DNA from: Parasitella parasitica
Taxonomy: Eukaryota > Mucoromycota > Mucoromycetes > Mucorales > Mucoraceae
Direction: 5' to 3'
DNA: 36,686 bases
Assembly: GCA_025201805.1 (NCBI GenBank)
Contig: MU619268.1
Coordinates: forward strand, 177,267 to 213,952
Shown here: piece by piece, positions 22,455 to 31,438 of the stretch
Numbering within the stretch: position 1 is the stretch's first letter
Layout of the letters: each line of letters opens with the position of its first letter
The notes under the pieces: generated by a model
The model's input: the letters and a program-made list of their open reading frames with translations, nothing else
What the model was told of the DNA's origin: nothing
Database searches by the model: none
Translations under genes and position numbers: made by a program

Positions 22455-22760
22455 CTCTTCAACGAATTCTGAAGTTCCTACTATTGAGATTCAGGACATC
22501 TGTCTTGCGGTTTTGAAACAGATCCTGCAGCCAAAGAAAACGTAATGATTTGAAAAAAGATGTTGTCGACCTTGGCATCAACGTCAATTACAAAGAGACT
22601 AAACGGCGAGGAAACGGTCAACTTCCAATGTTGTGATTTATCGTCGCTGAGGAATGAACTCCAAATCTCTTATTTACCACTAGCTATTTGCTCTTCATGC
22701 GGAAGAGAGAGAGGTCATACAGTTTGTTAGCTCATTGTACCGCGCCAGCCTAATGATTTA
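22455..22760 (+). repeat. Zinc-knuckle repeat, copy B
   Basis: Second copy of the 9645-9905 repeat. It begins STNSEVPTIEIQDICLAVLK and continues through a broken Cys/His part (KRCCRPWHQRQ), RKRSTSNVVI and a second knuckle ICSSCGRERGHTVC. In-frame stops follow QPKKT and interrupt the middle. At nucleotide level both copies share TCAACGAATTCTGAAGT at the start and a run near GGTCAACTTC. Copy B keeps a fuller second knuckle, copy A a fuller first. Confidence 0.55.
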
Positions 22761-23262
22761 CATCTTTTATTCGGAAAACGAGTTGATTTAACGTATGAGT
22801 GTTATGGAAACCCTAATGCGAGTTGTGGCCATGATGTATGAGGCAAATTCGGTTTCTTAACCGATTGGCTTTTTCAATGACCATCATTAATGCTCAAGGC
22901 TAAACATTAAGTTTGATTAGATTATGTCATACATTTCATGTCACGGGCAACTGTACGTTGCCCTTTCAAGGGTGAGTATTCCGTCGTTCTATCAAGATTA
23001 TGAGTGACAGGAATATAACGTAGGCCATTATACTCACAACACAGGATGCTCCAAGTTTTTCCATATTTATTTTTTCTTTCCTTTAATTAAAAGGAGATAT
23101 GAGCATGATGAACTTTGACAAAACCATCCTGTTATGTCACAACAAGGAATGAGCCATAATGCATAACATGGTACAAAACTGCAGGAAGACGAGTTGAGCT
23201 TAAAAACTCTCACTTCACTAGCTGGCGGCGACTATGCACTTTCTTTTCTATTTATCATCAGA
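22761..23262. other. Intergenic region with two small hairpins; 5' flank of the DsbA-like gene
   Basis: 22945-22963 is an inverted repeat with 7-bp arms GGGCAAC / GTTGCCC around 5 bases, overlapping a second one at 22961-22972 (CCCTT / AAGGG). No gene is seen. The last 150 bases probably contain the promoter of the downstream plus-strand gene. Confidence 0.5.
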
Positions 23263-24061
23263 ATGGCTTTAGCTCCTCAATTTACTGGTCATCGTTTAGG
23301 TTCTGCTCTTGCTCCTCATACTCTCGAGTTTTATTTGGATTATGTTGTAAGTCCTTTTTGTCTAAATTGAAGGAAAACGAGTAAGCTTAATATGTCGCTG
23401 CTATTGTGCCATAGTGCCCTTTCTCTGCTAAAATCTACAAGAAACTTCGCGAGGTAGACCCCATTTCCTGTTCGAAATAATATAGTATCTCTCATAAAAT
23501 TCCCCAATAATTAATTAGGAAGTCTGGCCTTTTGTAGAAACAACGTACCCTGACAAATTCCAATTCATTTTTCGCCAACAGATCCAACCTTGGCATGCTT
23601 CTTCTACAATTGTCCACGAAGCTGCCATCGCAGTAGAGAAGATTGACAGCACAAAGTTCTTCGTGTTTTCGGATGCTTTGTTTGCTAATCAAAAAAAGTA
23701 AGTTGGAGTCAACGGCTTCATCCAAAAAAAAAAAAAAAAAGAGCTAAGATGTTTATGCAGCTATTTTGATGAAGCTCTTGAAACAAAGACGCGTGCAGAA
23801 ACAGCTGCGAGCTTGGCACAGTTGGCCGAATCCGTTCATGTTCCTGCTGCAAAAGTCTTGAAGCTTATCTCCAATGGAATTGGAGAGCCCAAGAACCACG
23901 GTAACGATGTCACCAATGACTTGAAATTATGTATAAAGCTTGGTCGTCAAAATGGTATCCATGTTAGCCCTACTGTTTTAGTTGATGGTATTAAGGACGA
24001 TAGCGTCTCATCTGGCTGGGATATCGATCAATGGAAAGAGTATTTGAAAAGCAAATTGTAA
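23263..24061 (+). CDS. DsbA-like thioredoxin-fold protein
   Basis: Four exons: 23263-23346, 23415-23453, 23519-23697, 23761-24061; 200 aa. The start MALAPQFTGHRLGSALAPHT is the first ATG in frame. The strand EFYLDYV leads straight into CPFSAKIYKKL at residues 29-39, the position of the thioredoxin-fold active site in the DSBA/2-hydroxychromene isomerase-like family. Here the motif is CPFS, a single-cysteine version, so a classical dithiol disulfide oxidase is unlikely; glutathione-dependent or non-redox roles are possible. A cis-Pro type segment is seen in NGIHVSPTVLVDGI. There is no signal peptide, so it is probably cytosolic. Its stop is only 30 bases from the stop of the convergent cyclophilin gene. 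Intron 3 contains a 17-nt A run. Confidence 0.8.
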
Positions 24062-24091
24062 TAAATAATCAGTACGCTGTCTTTATTTTGT

Positions 24092-25593
24092 CTAAGAAAA
24101 CATCTTGGCATAAGCATTCTTTTGCTTTTGCTTTTTGGCAGCCAAGCCCTCCTTGGCTTTAGCAAGTTCCTTCTTGATATTGCCGTCTCCGGGAGTTAAT
24201 TCAATTGCCTTTTCGAAATCCTCAATAGCACCTTCTAAATCTTTGCTAGTAGCCTTGGCCATACCACGACGGTAATAAGCTTTAGTCTTGTCAGCATCCT
24301 TGACATATTTGGCGTCATAATCCAAAACCATGGTAGTAACCTTCAAGCAATCGCTGTTATTACCCAACTTAAGATCGCACATGGCACGGTTAAGGAAACT
24401 GGATATTTTCAAACCACTGTATTCAACACGTAGCTCCTCGGGGTCTTCTTCATCAAAAGCAGGCTTATCGTTCAAATAACGAATGGCTTTGAGGTATTTT
24501 CTGGCAGCATTTTCATAATCTCCCTTCTTGAAATAAGCGTTACCAATCTCTTTGAGCTTACTGGCGATTTCAATAAGTGCGGCAAGTTCTCTAGATCCTT
24601 CATGATCATCTTGAACATTGCAAATTTAGTCTCTTATTGAGCAACGTATTGGGCTTGATTGACTTACCAGGAAATTCTTCATAGTTATCACCGTCTTCGT
24701 GAACGGGAATGCCATCATCTTCGCCCTCAGCTAATTCACCACAGTTGGTGATGACAGCATCTTGCAATGGCTTGTCATTGTTGGTTTCCAAAAATTCCAA
24801 GGTACGGACAATGCCCTTGCCCTTCAAAACCTTGCCAAAGACGACATGCTTACCATCTAAATGGGGAGTAGGCACAGTGGTAATGAAGAATTGAGAACCA
24901 TTGGTACCAGGGCCAGCGTTAGCCATGGATAACAAAAATGGCTTTTCGTGCTTCAAGTCAAAGTTTTCGTCTATTAGCAAAACACATACATATAAAGTCA
25001 ACAGCTGCATTTGCGTATATCTCGCATTAAAATAGTTACCTTCAAACTTTTCTCCGTAGATAGATTCACCACCAGTGCCGTTTCCAGCTGTAAAGTCGCC
25101 ACCTTGAATCATGAAATTCTGCAAACATGTTGATACGCTGCTTCTATGGTCGATTTCGATGTAAAAGGACGTACCTTGATGATACGATGGAAAATGCTGT
25201 TCTTGTAGCATAAGGGCTTACCGCTCTTGCCTACACCCATTTCGCCTGTCATCATCACAATAAAGAAGCACTTAATTATCTGGCCAAGTGATACCTAAAG
25301 ATTCTACTTACCAGTACAAAGAACACGAAAGTTTTCAGCAGTTTTAGGAACTACATCTTTGAACTGAATGCGATAACAGAGTATTAGTATCTTACTTGAG
25401 AACGAATACCATAAAATCATGCAATACTTTACAAGCTCGAAAACAATACGACCTTCGGGCTTGCCACCAATTGAGACGTCAAAAAAACTAGACGTTAAAT
25501 CAGTAAGATAGGTACTTGACGCATATTCGCTCGTTTGTTCTAGTCATTGACTTACACGCGGGGATTAGGCTTTTTTTCGGTTGAATCAGACAT
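24092..25593 (-). CDS. CPR6: Cyclophilin-40 type peptidyl-prolyl isomerase with TPR domain
   Basis: Prolyl isomerase and Hsp90 co-chaperone. Seven exons: 25593-25556, 25488-25434, 25363-25312, 25245-25175, 25118-25040, 24970-24668, 24609-24092; 371 aa, matching Cyp40 (about 370). Start [20 protein letters not shown]. The cyclophilin domain occupies about 12-180 with active-site residues in [15 protein letters not shown] and [11 protein letters not shown], and an expected divergent loop [12 protein letters not shown]. After an acidic linker ([19 protein letters not shown]) comes a TPR domain about 215-350, with repeats such as [20 protein letters not shown] and [20 protein letters not shown]; TPRs of this class bind the C-terminal MEEVD of Hsp90. 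The end [13 protein letters not shown] also fits Cyp40. Symbol by homology to yeast CPR6 (fission yeast wis2). Confidence 0.96.
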
Positions 25594-25797
25594 ATTAATG
25601 AGGATGTATACTTGTAGAAAGTCATAGAAGAATGGCCCGTTTTTATAGAAGATGCTTCCACGTCACGTCAAACGGTTGCAAATCGTTCGAGAAAAATCGA
25701 TAATCAACAAAAGGGCAAATAACACAACTGCTTGTTCCAAACGAGACGACACAACTAAACTTCTAATGGACAAGTAGAACAGGTGTAGATCCTGGCC

Positions 25798-25807
25798 NNN
25801 NNNNNNN
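25798..25807. other. Assembly gap (10 N)
   Basis: Ten undetermined bases, a conventional placeholder whose true length is unknown. The left flank carries AAACTTCTAATGGA (25757-25770) and the right flank AAACTTCTAATTGA (25907-25920), so the two contig ends may be near-duplicates. Confidence 0.98.

Positions 25808-25882
<75 letters not shown>
25808..25882. repeat. 75-nt poly-A run at the contig edge
   Basis: Uninterrupted A from the gap edge to 25882, then G and seven more A. It is far longer than any other homopolymer in the window. It may be the poly-A tail of a retroelement, or an assembly or sequencing artefact at the gap. Confidence 0.95.
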
Positions 25883-25884
<2 letters not shown>

Positions 25885-26551
25885 AAAAAATTAAAAACCT
25901 GTAGACAAACTTCTAATTGAAGTAATCTTTGTATAGCAATGTAACCTGCATAGTTTGACACAAAAATTACCATTCGCCACAAAATTCAGCACTCATTTCC
26001 CATATGGCTTGTTTACTTTTGTGAGAGATTGATATTTGGCATTAATGATTTAGACATGTTCAGGATCAAATGGAAACACTCTGACGGAGATTGTATTTTT
26101 AGCCCACTCGCCACCATACAGCTTGACTACTACGCCAGCATTTCGAGTATTTACAATTAAAGAGCAAGGCCATGACCCCAATAGGTAAACTGGAAATGAC
26201 TTGATTTGAATTAATAGCTAAAATGCCATTTTTATGTAGCTGTGTTTTTGAGTGAAATAAGTTTGCACGATCTAAATCATTACTACTCTCCCCCCCCCCC
26301 CGCCGCCGCCGCCTAAAGGGAACCATGTGCAATGGCTATGTGGGGGGGGGGGGTACGTATAATATATACGCAAATTTAGCTCTTAGAAATAGATGCCTAA
26401 AGAAGATTTATTACAAGGTTTCAAGATGAGGGGTTTTTTATTTTTTTTATGCTTATCATATATAACAAAAACGGCTGTTGACTGTTTGAAAGACTATTTA
26501 CAAAAGAGTGAGGTGGTGGTGGTTATAATGTTTTGGAAATGTATGTATCAT

Positions 26552-29361
26552 TCAATTTGGCATCATGAACTTGGCAAGAAGCGTAGACCTGAACAAACCG
26601 TCAGTGTCTTTTCTTTTAGGTTCAGCAGACACTTGGCCCTGCTTTCCTTGAACTTCTATGGCTTGGTGGTTTGGATGTTCGTCCACATTACAATGCTTTA
26701 GTTTGTGCTCAAGTTCATCCAAGCGCCTCTGAAGGTCCTCTTTCTCTTGCTTCATTTGAGAATATCTATGGCGCATCTCTGTCATTTCACGATCATGCAT
26801 GAGGCTGAGTTCCTCAGTTGTTGTTGTTGTTGTCGTTGTTGCCAAAGGATATGTCGCAGAACAGCATGAGGGGCTGACTTCATTTCCAACGTGGTCTAGA
26901 GGTGGCGGCCGCTGAGAAGAAAGAGGATTGAAGATATCCAAATCCAAGATCTCCAGTGCAGTGGGCCTCAGGCAAGGATCTGGATTCATCATACGTGAAA
27001 TGATATCTCGTTGAATAGGGTACAAATGACTGAAATTTTCTGGGAATATTCCAACTTTAAGCTGGTCAATTGCAATGGCTCGTTCCATGGCAGACGAAAA
27101 CGGGTTGTAGAGCTCAAATAGGATGATACCAAGGGAGTAGATGTCTGCCTTTTCATCGTAATTATACGAGGGCGTTGCCAGTTGCTCAGGTGCAGCATAC
27201 TAGGAGATGTTAAATAGCATAAATTAATATATAAACAAAACACACACTACAATAGAATAACGACATGTCTACTTACAGTGCGGGTGCCGACGCCGCTAGT
27301 TCTATTTCGTCGTAAACGAGGCCGTGCCTTGTCTTTAAAAGAACCAGTGGCATAAAGTGACAGGGTGCTGTCTGAATGACTACTACTACTGCCGCCACCA
27401 TGCAGATGGTGGTGATGGTGACGATGGGAATGCGAATGAGAAGTGGTAAAGAGCTCAGTGATACTGCTGCTGCTGTTTGATTGCTGGCTTTCGAACGTAG
27501 ATGCTAAATGCTCACTTTCATCGTCCATGGTTTCGTCGCCTTCATCTTCACCATGCAAGACACTTGCTGCCAGGCCAAAATCGCCAATCTTTGGTACCAA
27601 TACCTCACTACAACAGTTGCAGTGCATTGCATCCGAAAAGCTGCTACTACCAGCAGCAGTTCGGCGACGGTAACGATGGTCTGAAACAGTAGCTGGCCGA
27701 GATAAAAAGATGTTGCTTGGCTTTAAATCCCGATGGATAAGTCCCTGTTGGTGGATGTAGGCACAGCCTTGCAGGATTTGGCTAAACAAGTCCAGATTTT
27801 GTTGGTCGTCAAAATACTCGCTGGTATTTTGGTTGCGAAATTTTATATATTCATGCAAGGTACCTTGGAGGGGCCGGAAAACAATTAGTGCTCTGAAGAA
27901 AGAAAGAAAGAAAGAAAAAAAAAAAAAAACTCACTAGGACAAAGCTGCATTTGGATAAACAGGATAAAGCCGCCTTTCTCCTTGTCGTTCTCTTGCTTTT
28001 GCTTGGCGCTATTGTTACGACATGATTTTCGCACCGTAGAGTTGGAGGACGATGCACAAAGCAGCAAATTATCTGACTCAGAGGGCTCATTATCGCTTGT
28101 TCCAAAATTAATATAGGATAGCTCCTCAAGCGTTGCGGGTTGATTATTGTTCAATGAGTCTTCTCCGCTTAGTTCAAATGTAGGGTCTTGGCCATTGAAA
28201 ATGCTCAGGTTGTCATCATCGTCGTCATTTGATGCGGAGGCACTTGACAGCCACAAGTCCTCTTCTTCGTCGCCATCATCGTATCCATGATTCTCCTCCA
28301 TTGAGGCAGCATATTCCAGCCACGACGAATAATATCTTACCACGTTGTGATGTTCTAAACGAGCCAAGTTTTTAATTTCCCTAAAGATTTTGTCATAGCC
28401 TTCATCCTCCTCTCGGTCTAATAGGCGAATCTTTTTGACGGCATATTCAATGTCGTCCAATTTATTGCGTGCTCTCCAAGCACTAGCAAAACCGCCACGA
28501 CCCAGCATTCCAACCTGTACAAAATCATTATTGTACCTTGATTGCTGAATACTAAGAGAGTATTTGAGGGGACGAGATATTTCGTCAGTTTCTTCATTTG
28601 AAGACGAGGACGACGCTGACAAGGATTCGATCCTCTCCTTCAGTATCTCTTGTTGCTGAGCAAAGGTGAGGAGCTTTGGTTGTTTTCCTAGACGCAAGTC
28701 CTGTTGCCTCACAGTCTGAGCAGCAGTGTAGAATAGCTGTTCAAACGCTTTATGATACGCAGATCGAACGCCAGCTACTTCATCAATAAATTCAGAATCA
28801 ATGAATCCCAAAGAACTGAGAGTCTGGCAGATCATTAGAAATATTTTACGTGTTGATTCTGGAGAATCGCCGTAGGTCTGACATAATGACTCGATTAAAG
28901 AGACCAAGAGTAACTTTGTCTGCCGTTTACTTGACGCATCATTAAAAGGATTCCTCGTTACAGCTAAAGTATCGTCATGACGGTGATGCTGCTGCTGCTG
29001 CTGCTGCTGCTGACGGCGATGTTTATTGTTGGATGGCAGCGATTCCTTTTTTTTGGCGTAGAAAAACGACACATCTAAGTTTGAAGGAAAACAGCTTCTT
29101 TCGTTAACGAGAGGAACCAATGTGCAAAATCTTGTACAAGAACAAACCTTGATCCATAAAGTCATTACTGTTCTCAGTGTAGCTCTCGTCTGCTGGGTCT
29201 TCAGGCGTGCTATGGCGATAACGATGGTGCGGTCTTTTCCATAGTTTTCCAGAGCACTCTGCAGTTCCAGTAAAAGATGAACAAGACGACGATGAGCTGC
29301 TTGAACGGCTTGAATCAGATTCAAATGCAGTGTCTGTTTTGGTTTTATCAAGTGCTTTCAT
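26552..29361 (-). CDS. hri1: HRI-like eIF2alpha protein kinase
   Basis: Stress kinase predicted to phosphorylate translation factor eIF2alpha and lower translation. Four exons: 29361-29148, 29074-27935, 27863-27277, 27199-26552; 862 aa. Residues 1-120 are Ser-rich with a Q run (CAG repeat). Residues 124-190 (LLLVSLIESLCQTYGDSPES, LICQTL-like helices) resemble the N-terminal region of heme-regulated inhibitor kinases, and several His are present. Kinase: LGRGGFASAW 262-271, lysine YAVKKI at 285, FREIKNLARLEHHNVVRYY, then a long acidic/Ser insert (about 328-437), typical of eIF2alpha kinases. HRDLKPSN 495-502 and DFG 546-548 follow. A second insert of about 100 residues with a His run lies before AAPEQ (648-652). 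ADIYSLGIILFELY follows and is typical of this family. The C-terminus has a predicted coiled coil (REMTEMRHRYSQMKQEKEDL), as in HRI. There is no HisRS or RWD domain, so it is not GCN2; no signal peptide or TM, so not PERK. Confidence 0.88.
28986..29011 (-). repeat. CAG trinucleotide repeat coding polyglutamine
   Basis: Eight consecutive Gln codons, nearly all CAG on the minus strand, in exon 2 of the HRI-like kinase just after a basic stretch, in a region outside the kinase domain. Length is likely variable between strains. Confidence 0.9.
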
Positions 29362-29785
29362 TATTTTACAATGTTGAAGGAGAGATGAGGGTATATGACA
29401 TTTAGTGAGATTTTTTTGAAAAGTTAATAGGAGGAAGAAAAAAGAAAAGAGGAAAAGAGAACAAAAATTTATAGAAATTCATTAATACTTCATGTGAGTG
29501 GATGGTGATTTGCGGGTACATACACACACTCTCTGAAAGAAACTCAACCTGCACAAAATGTCATCATTTCTTACGCCCGAACGGATCCGTTTAGAGTAAC
29601 GATTCAGCCCTACAGACGATTGTTGTTTTCCTTGCAGAAAACAAAAAAAAAAAAAATAGTAGAATGTGTTATTAAATGTCAAAATTCTTCCTACTTTATT
29701 TGTTTCATTAGCTATTATTGAAATTCTTGAAAAGTTCTATCTTTTTTTTTTGTATTGTTTTTTTTTGGCCATTTTATTATTATCA
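29362..29785. other. Intergenic region, promoter side of the HRI-like kinase
   Basis: Purine-rich on the plus strand just upstream of the kinase start (29410-29465), and A/T runs at 29644-29655 and 29741-29765. No gene seen. Confidence 0.5.
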
Positions 29786-31318
29786 TTATTCTTCAAGTTT
29801 AGATACACGGTTATTTGGTCGATGCATTTCAATGGTTTCGATAGGCTGAAATAAAGCAGGTTCAGGCAGTGATAGACCACTATTATTACGCAACAAATTT
29901 ACATCAAAAAAAGGGGTGTGCAATGTGGGCGACGTGGGCGAGTCAGATTCATGATAATCGTATGCACCTCTCATCATACTAGCGGTTCTTCTTGGTATGT
30001 TGCCATGATGTGTTAGTTCTGAGCTTGGCAGTGTGCTTGTGTTTGTGCGCTGAGTCAGGGATCTCTTGAGGTTTTCACGGATTTGTTGCATGTTCAAATG
30101 TTCCGGGCTGCCGTCTTCAACAAGCGTCTTGTTGGTTGCGTTTTGCTCTGGTAGTAGCAATTGCTCTAGTAGCTCTTCAGGAGCAGGAGCAACGCAAACC
30201 ACTGGAAACACACCTTTTAAGCCTGTCGTTACATTGAATCCAAGTGCCCACCCGTCGTCAAAGTTCATAGCAACACACACGATATCGCCCACACGTAGTC
30301 CCAACTCATCTCCCATTTGTGGCGGATAGGGATGTTTTACTTGAAAAAATTCGTCAAGCACAGGCTGAACAGAATTTGGTGCAGTGCTGACGGGTGGCGG
30401 TGCTACATTTGTATTGATAGATGAGGGCGGTGGTGTCATTGACTTTGGCTGGTTCGAGTGAGTGAGTCCCTGTTGGGATCCCAGCGATTCATATCCTAGC
30501 GCACTCGAGCTGTCGTGGGCCTCGTGCTTCTGAGCCTTACTATTCATCATAAATCCATTGTATCGCTGGTGCTTGCTCTTTTTGCAACAAAAACAAAACA
30601 CAAAAGCACCAGCCAAGCCTGCAAATACCAAACAACCGATTATAATGCCTATAATGGCACCCACTGAAACAGATCGACACCCACTTGCTGACTCGCAACA
30701 CGTATCAGTGCCGTTCAACTTGCAATAAGCGCATGCCTGAGAAGCTGATCCAAATCCACAGTTATCGGGCTCGTTGGCCACACCAATAATACAATTATAC
30801 GTTCCGTTCAGTCCACTCCAATATATACAAGATGAATTTAGATTTTCCAGTTGACTGGATTGCTCCACTTGATTGGGACACACGTCTATGTTCCCTGTAA
30901 TTTCCTTGACACTGGCAGTGTAATCAAAGCAGGTCGACTGGCACAATGGCGGCGGTGATAGATTATATTGATAGTTGCATGGTAATGAGTAGGAAGTGTC
31001 TTGGATAAGAGTGGCGCACATGTAGCTAAGTGAATAGCGTGCATAGGGTATCGTGGATGTGTTCTCGGCTTTGTTGGTGCAGCCTAATGATGATAAATAC
31101 AGATCCGGGGATTTGACGTAGTTTCTCAGTGCTGTATCAAACGAGCTTACATCTGTCACATTGGCAAGGAACTGGTATCGACTTGTGCTTATATAAAAGG
31201 TCTGGAAAGCACCGCATGCTGTTGAGCCCTTTAGTGATAAACAACTCAGACTGTCGCCTTCCTGTGCTAGGCTTGTCGCTGCAAATAACAGTAATACAGT
31301 TGCCGCTGATGTTTTCAT
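29786..31318 (-). CDS. Single-pass membrane protein: Cys-rich ectodomain, TM and cytoplasmic SH3 domain
   Basis: Single exon, 510 aa. The frame is open further upstream (to 31396), but the start at 31318 gives a classic signal peptide (MKTSAATVLLLFAATSLA, then QEG). Residues 20-215 contain about 20 Cys and several NxS/T sites, indicating a secreted, disulfide-bonded, N-glycosylated domain with FDYTASVKEITGNIDVC. The TM segment is about 216-245 (GAIIGIIIGCLVFAGLAGAF), followed by CKKSKHQR on the cytoplasmic side. After a Pro/Ser linker an SH3 domain covers about 325-377: VKHPYPPQMGDELGLRVGD, then DDGWALGFN, then GLKGVFPVVCV. The disordered tail has candidate phosphorylation sites. The layout matches membrane sensor or scaffold proteins; yeast Fus1 is one TM plus SH3, and Sho1 is four TM plus SH3. 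The ectodomain family is not recognised. A TA-rich tract with TATAAAAG lies about 95-120 bases upstream. Confidence 0.82.
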   Translation of the reverse strand: MKTSAATVLLLFAATSLAQEGDSLSCLSLKGSTACGAFQTFYISTSRYQFLANVTDVSSFDTALRNYVKSPDLYLSSLGCTNKAENTSTIPYARYSLSYMCATLIQDTSYSLPCNYQYNLSPPPLCQSTCFDYTASVKEITGNIDVCPNQVEQSSQLENLNSSCIYWSGLNGTYNCIIGVANEPDNCGFGSASQACAYCKLNGTDTCCESASGCRSVSVGAIIGIIIGCLVFAGLAGAFVFCFCCKKSKHQRYNGFMMNSKAQKHEAHDSSSALGYESLGSQQGLTHSNQPKSMTPPPSSINTNVAPPPVSTAPNSVQPVLDEFFQVKHPYPPQMGDELGLRVGDIVCVAMNFDDGWALGFNVTTGLKGVFPVVCVAPAPEELLEQLLLPEQNATNKTLVEDGSPEHLNMQQIRENLKRSLTQRTNTSTLPSSELTHHGNIPRRTASMMRGAYDYHESDSPTSPTLHTPFFDVNLLRNNSGLSLPEPALFQPIETIEMHRPNNRVSKLEE

Positions 31319-31407
31319 TCTTTGTAATTCGAAACGTTTAGCGAATGTCCTTTGTGAAAGAACAAGAAAAGAGAGAGGGAGGAGATAGAAAGACAAGAAT
31401 ATGTATG

Positions 31408-31409
<2 letters not shown>

Positions 31410-31435
<26 letters not shown>
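31410..31435. repeat. (TA)n microsatellite
   Basis: About 13 TA units ending in TATAAAAG, roughly 100 bases upstream of the SH3-domain gene start. It could serve as a TATA region for that gene, which reads away on the minus strand, though the TATAAAAG itself is oriented for the plus strand. Confidence 0.85.

Positions 31436-31438
<3 letters not shown>

Larger units (their letters stand above)
25594..26551. other. Intergenic region with scaffold gap and homopolymers
   Basis: Upstream of the cyclophilin gene and downstream of the eIF2alpha-kinase gene. Apart from the gap and poly-A listed separately it holds a C run followed by a GCC repeat (about 26286-26313) and a run of 12 G (26342-26353). 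No gene is supported; the open frames crossing these runs are low complexity. Confidence 0.6.

Noticed and set aside
25755-25982. Poly-Phe frame over the gap
   Set aside because: Translation of the poly-A run and N bases.
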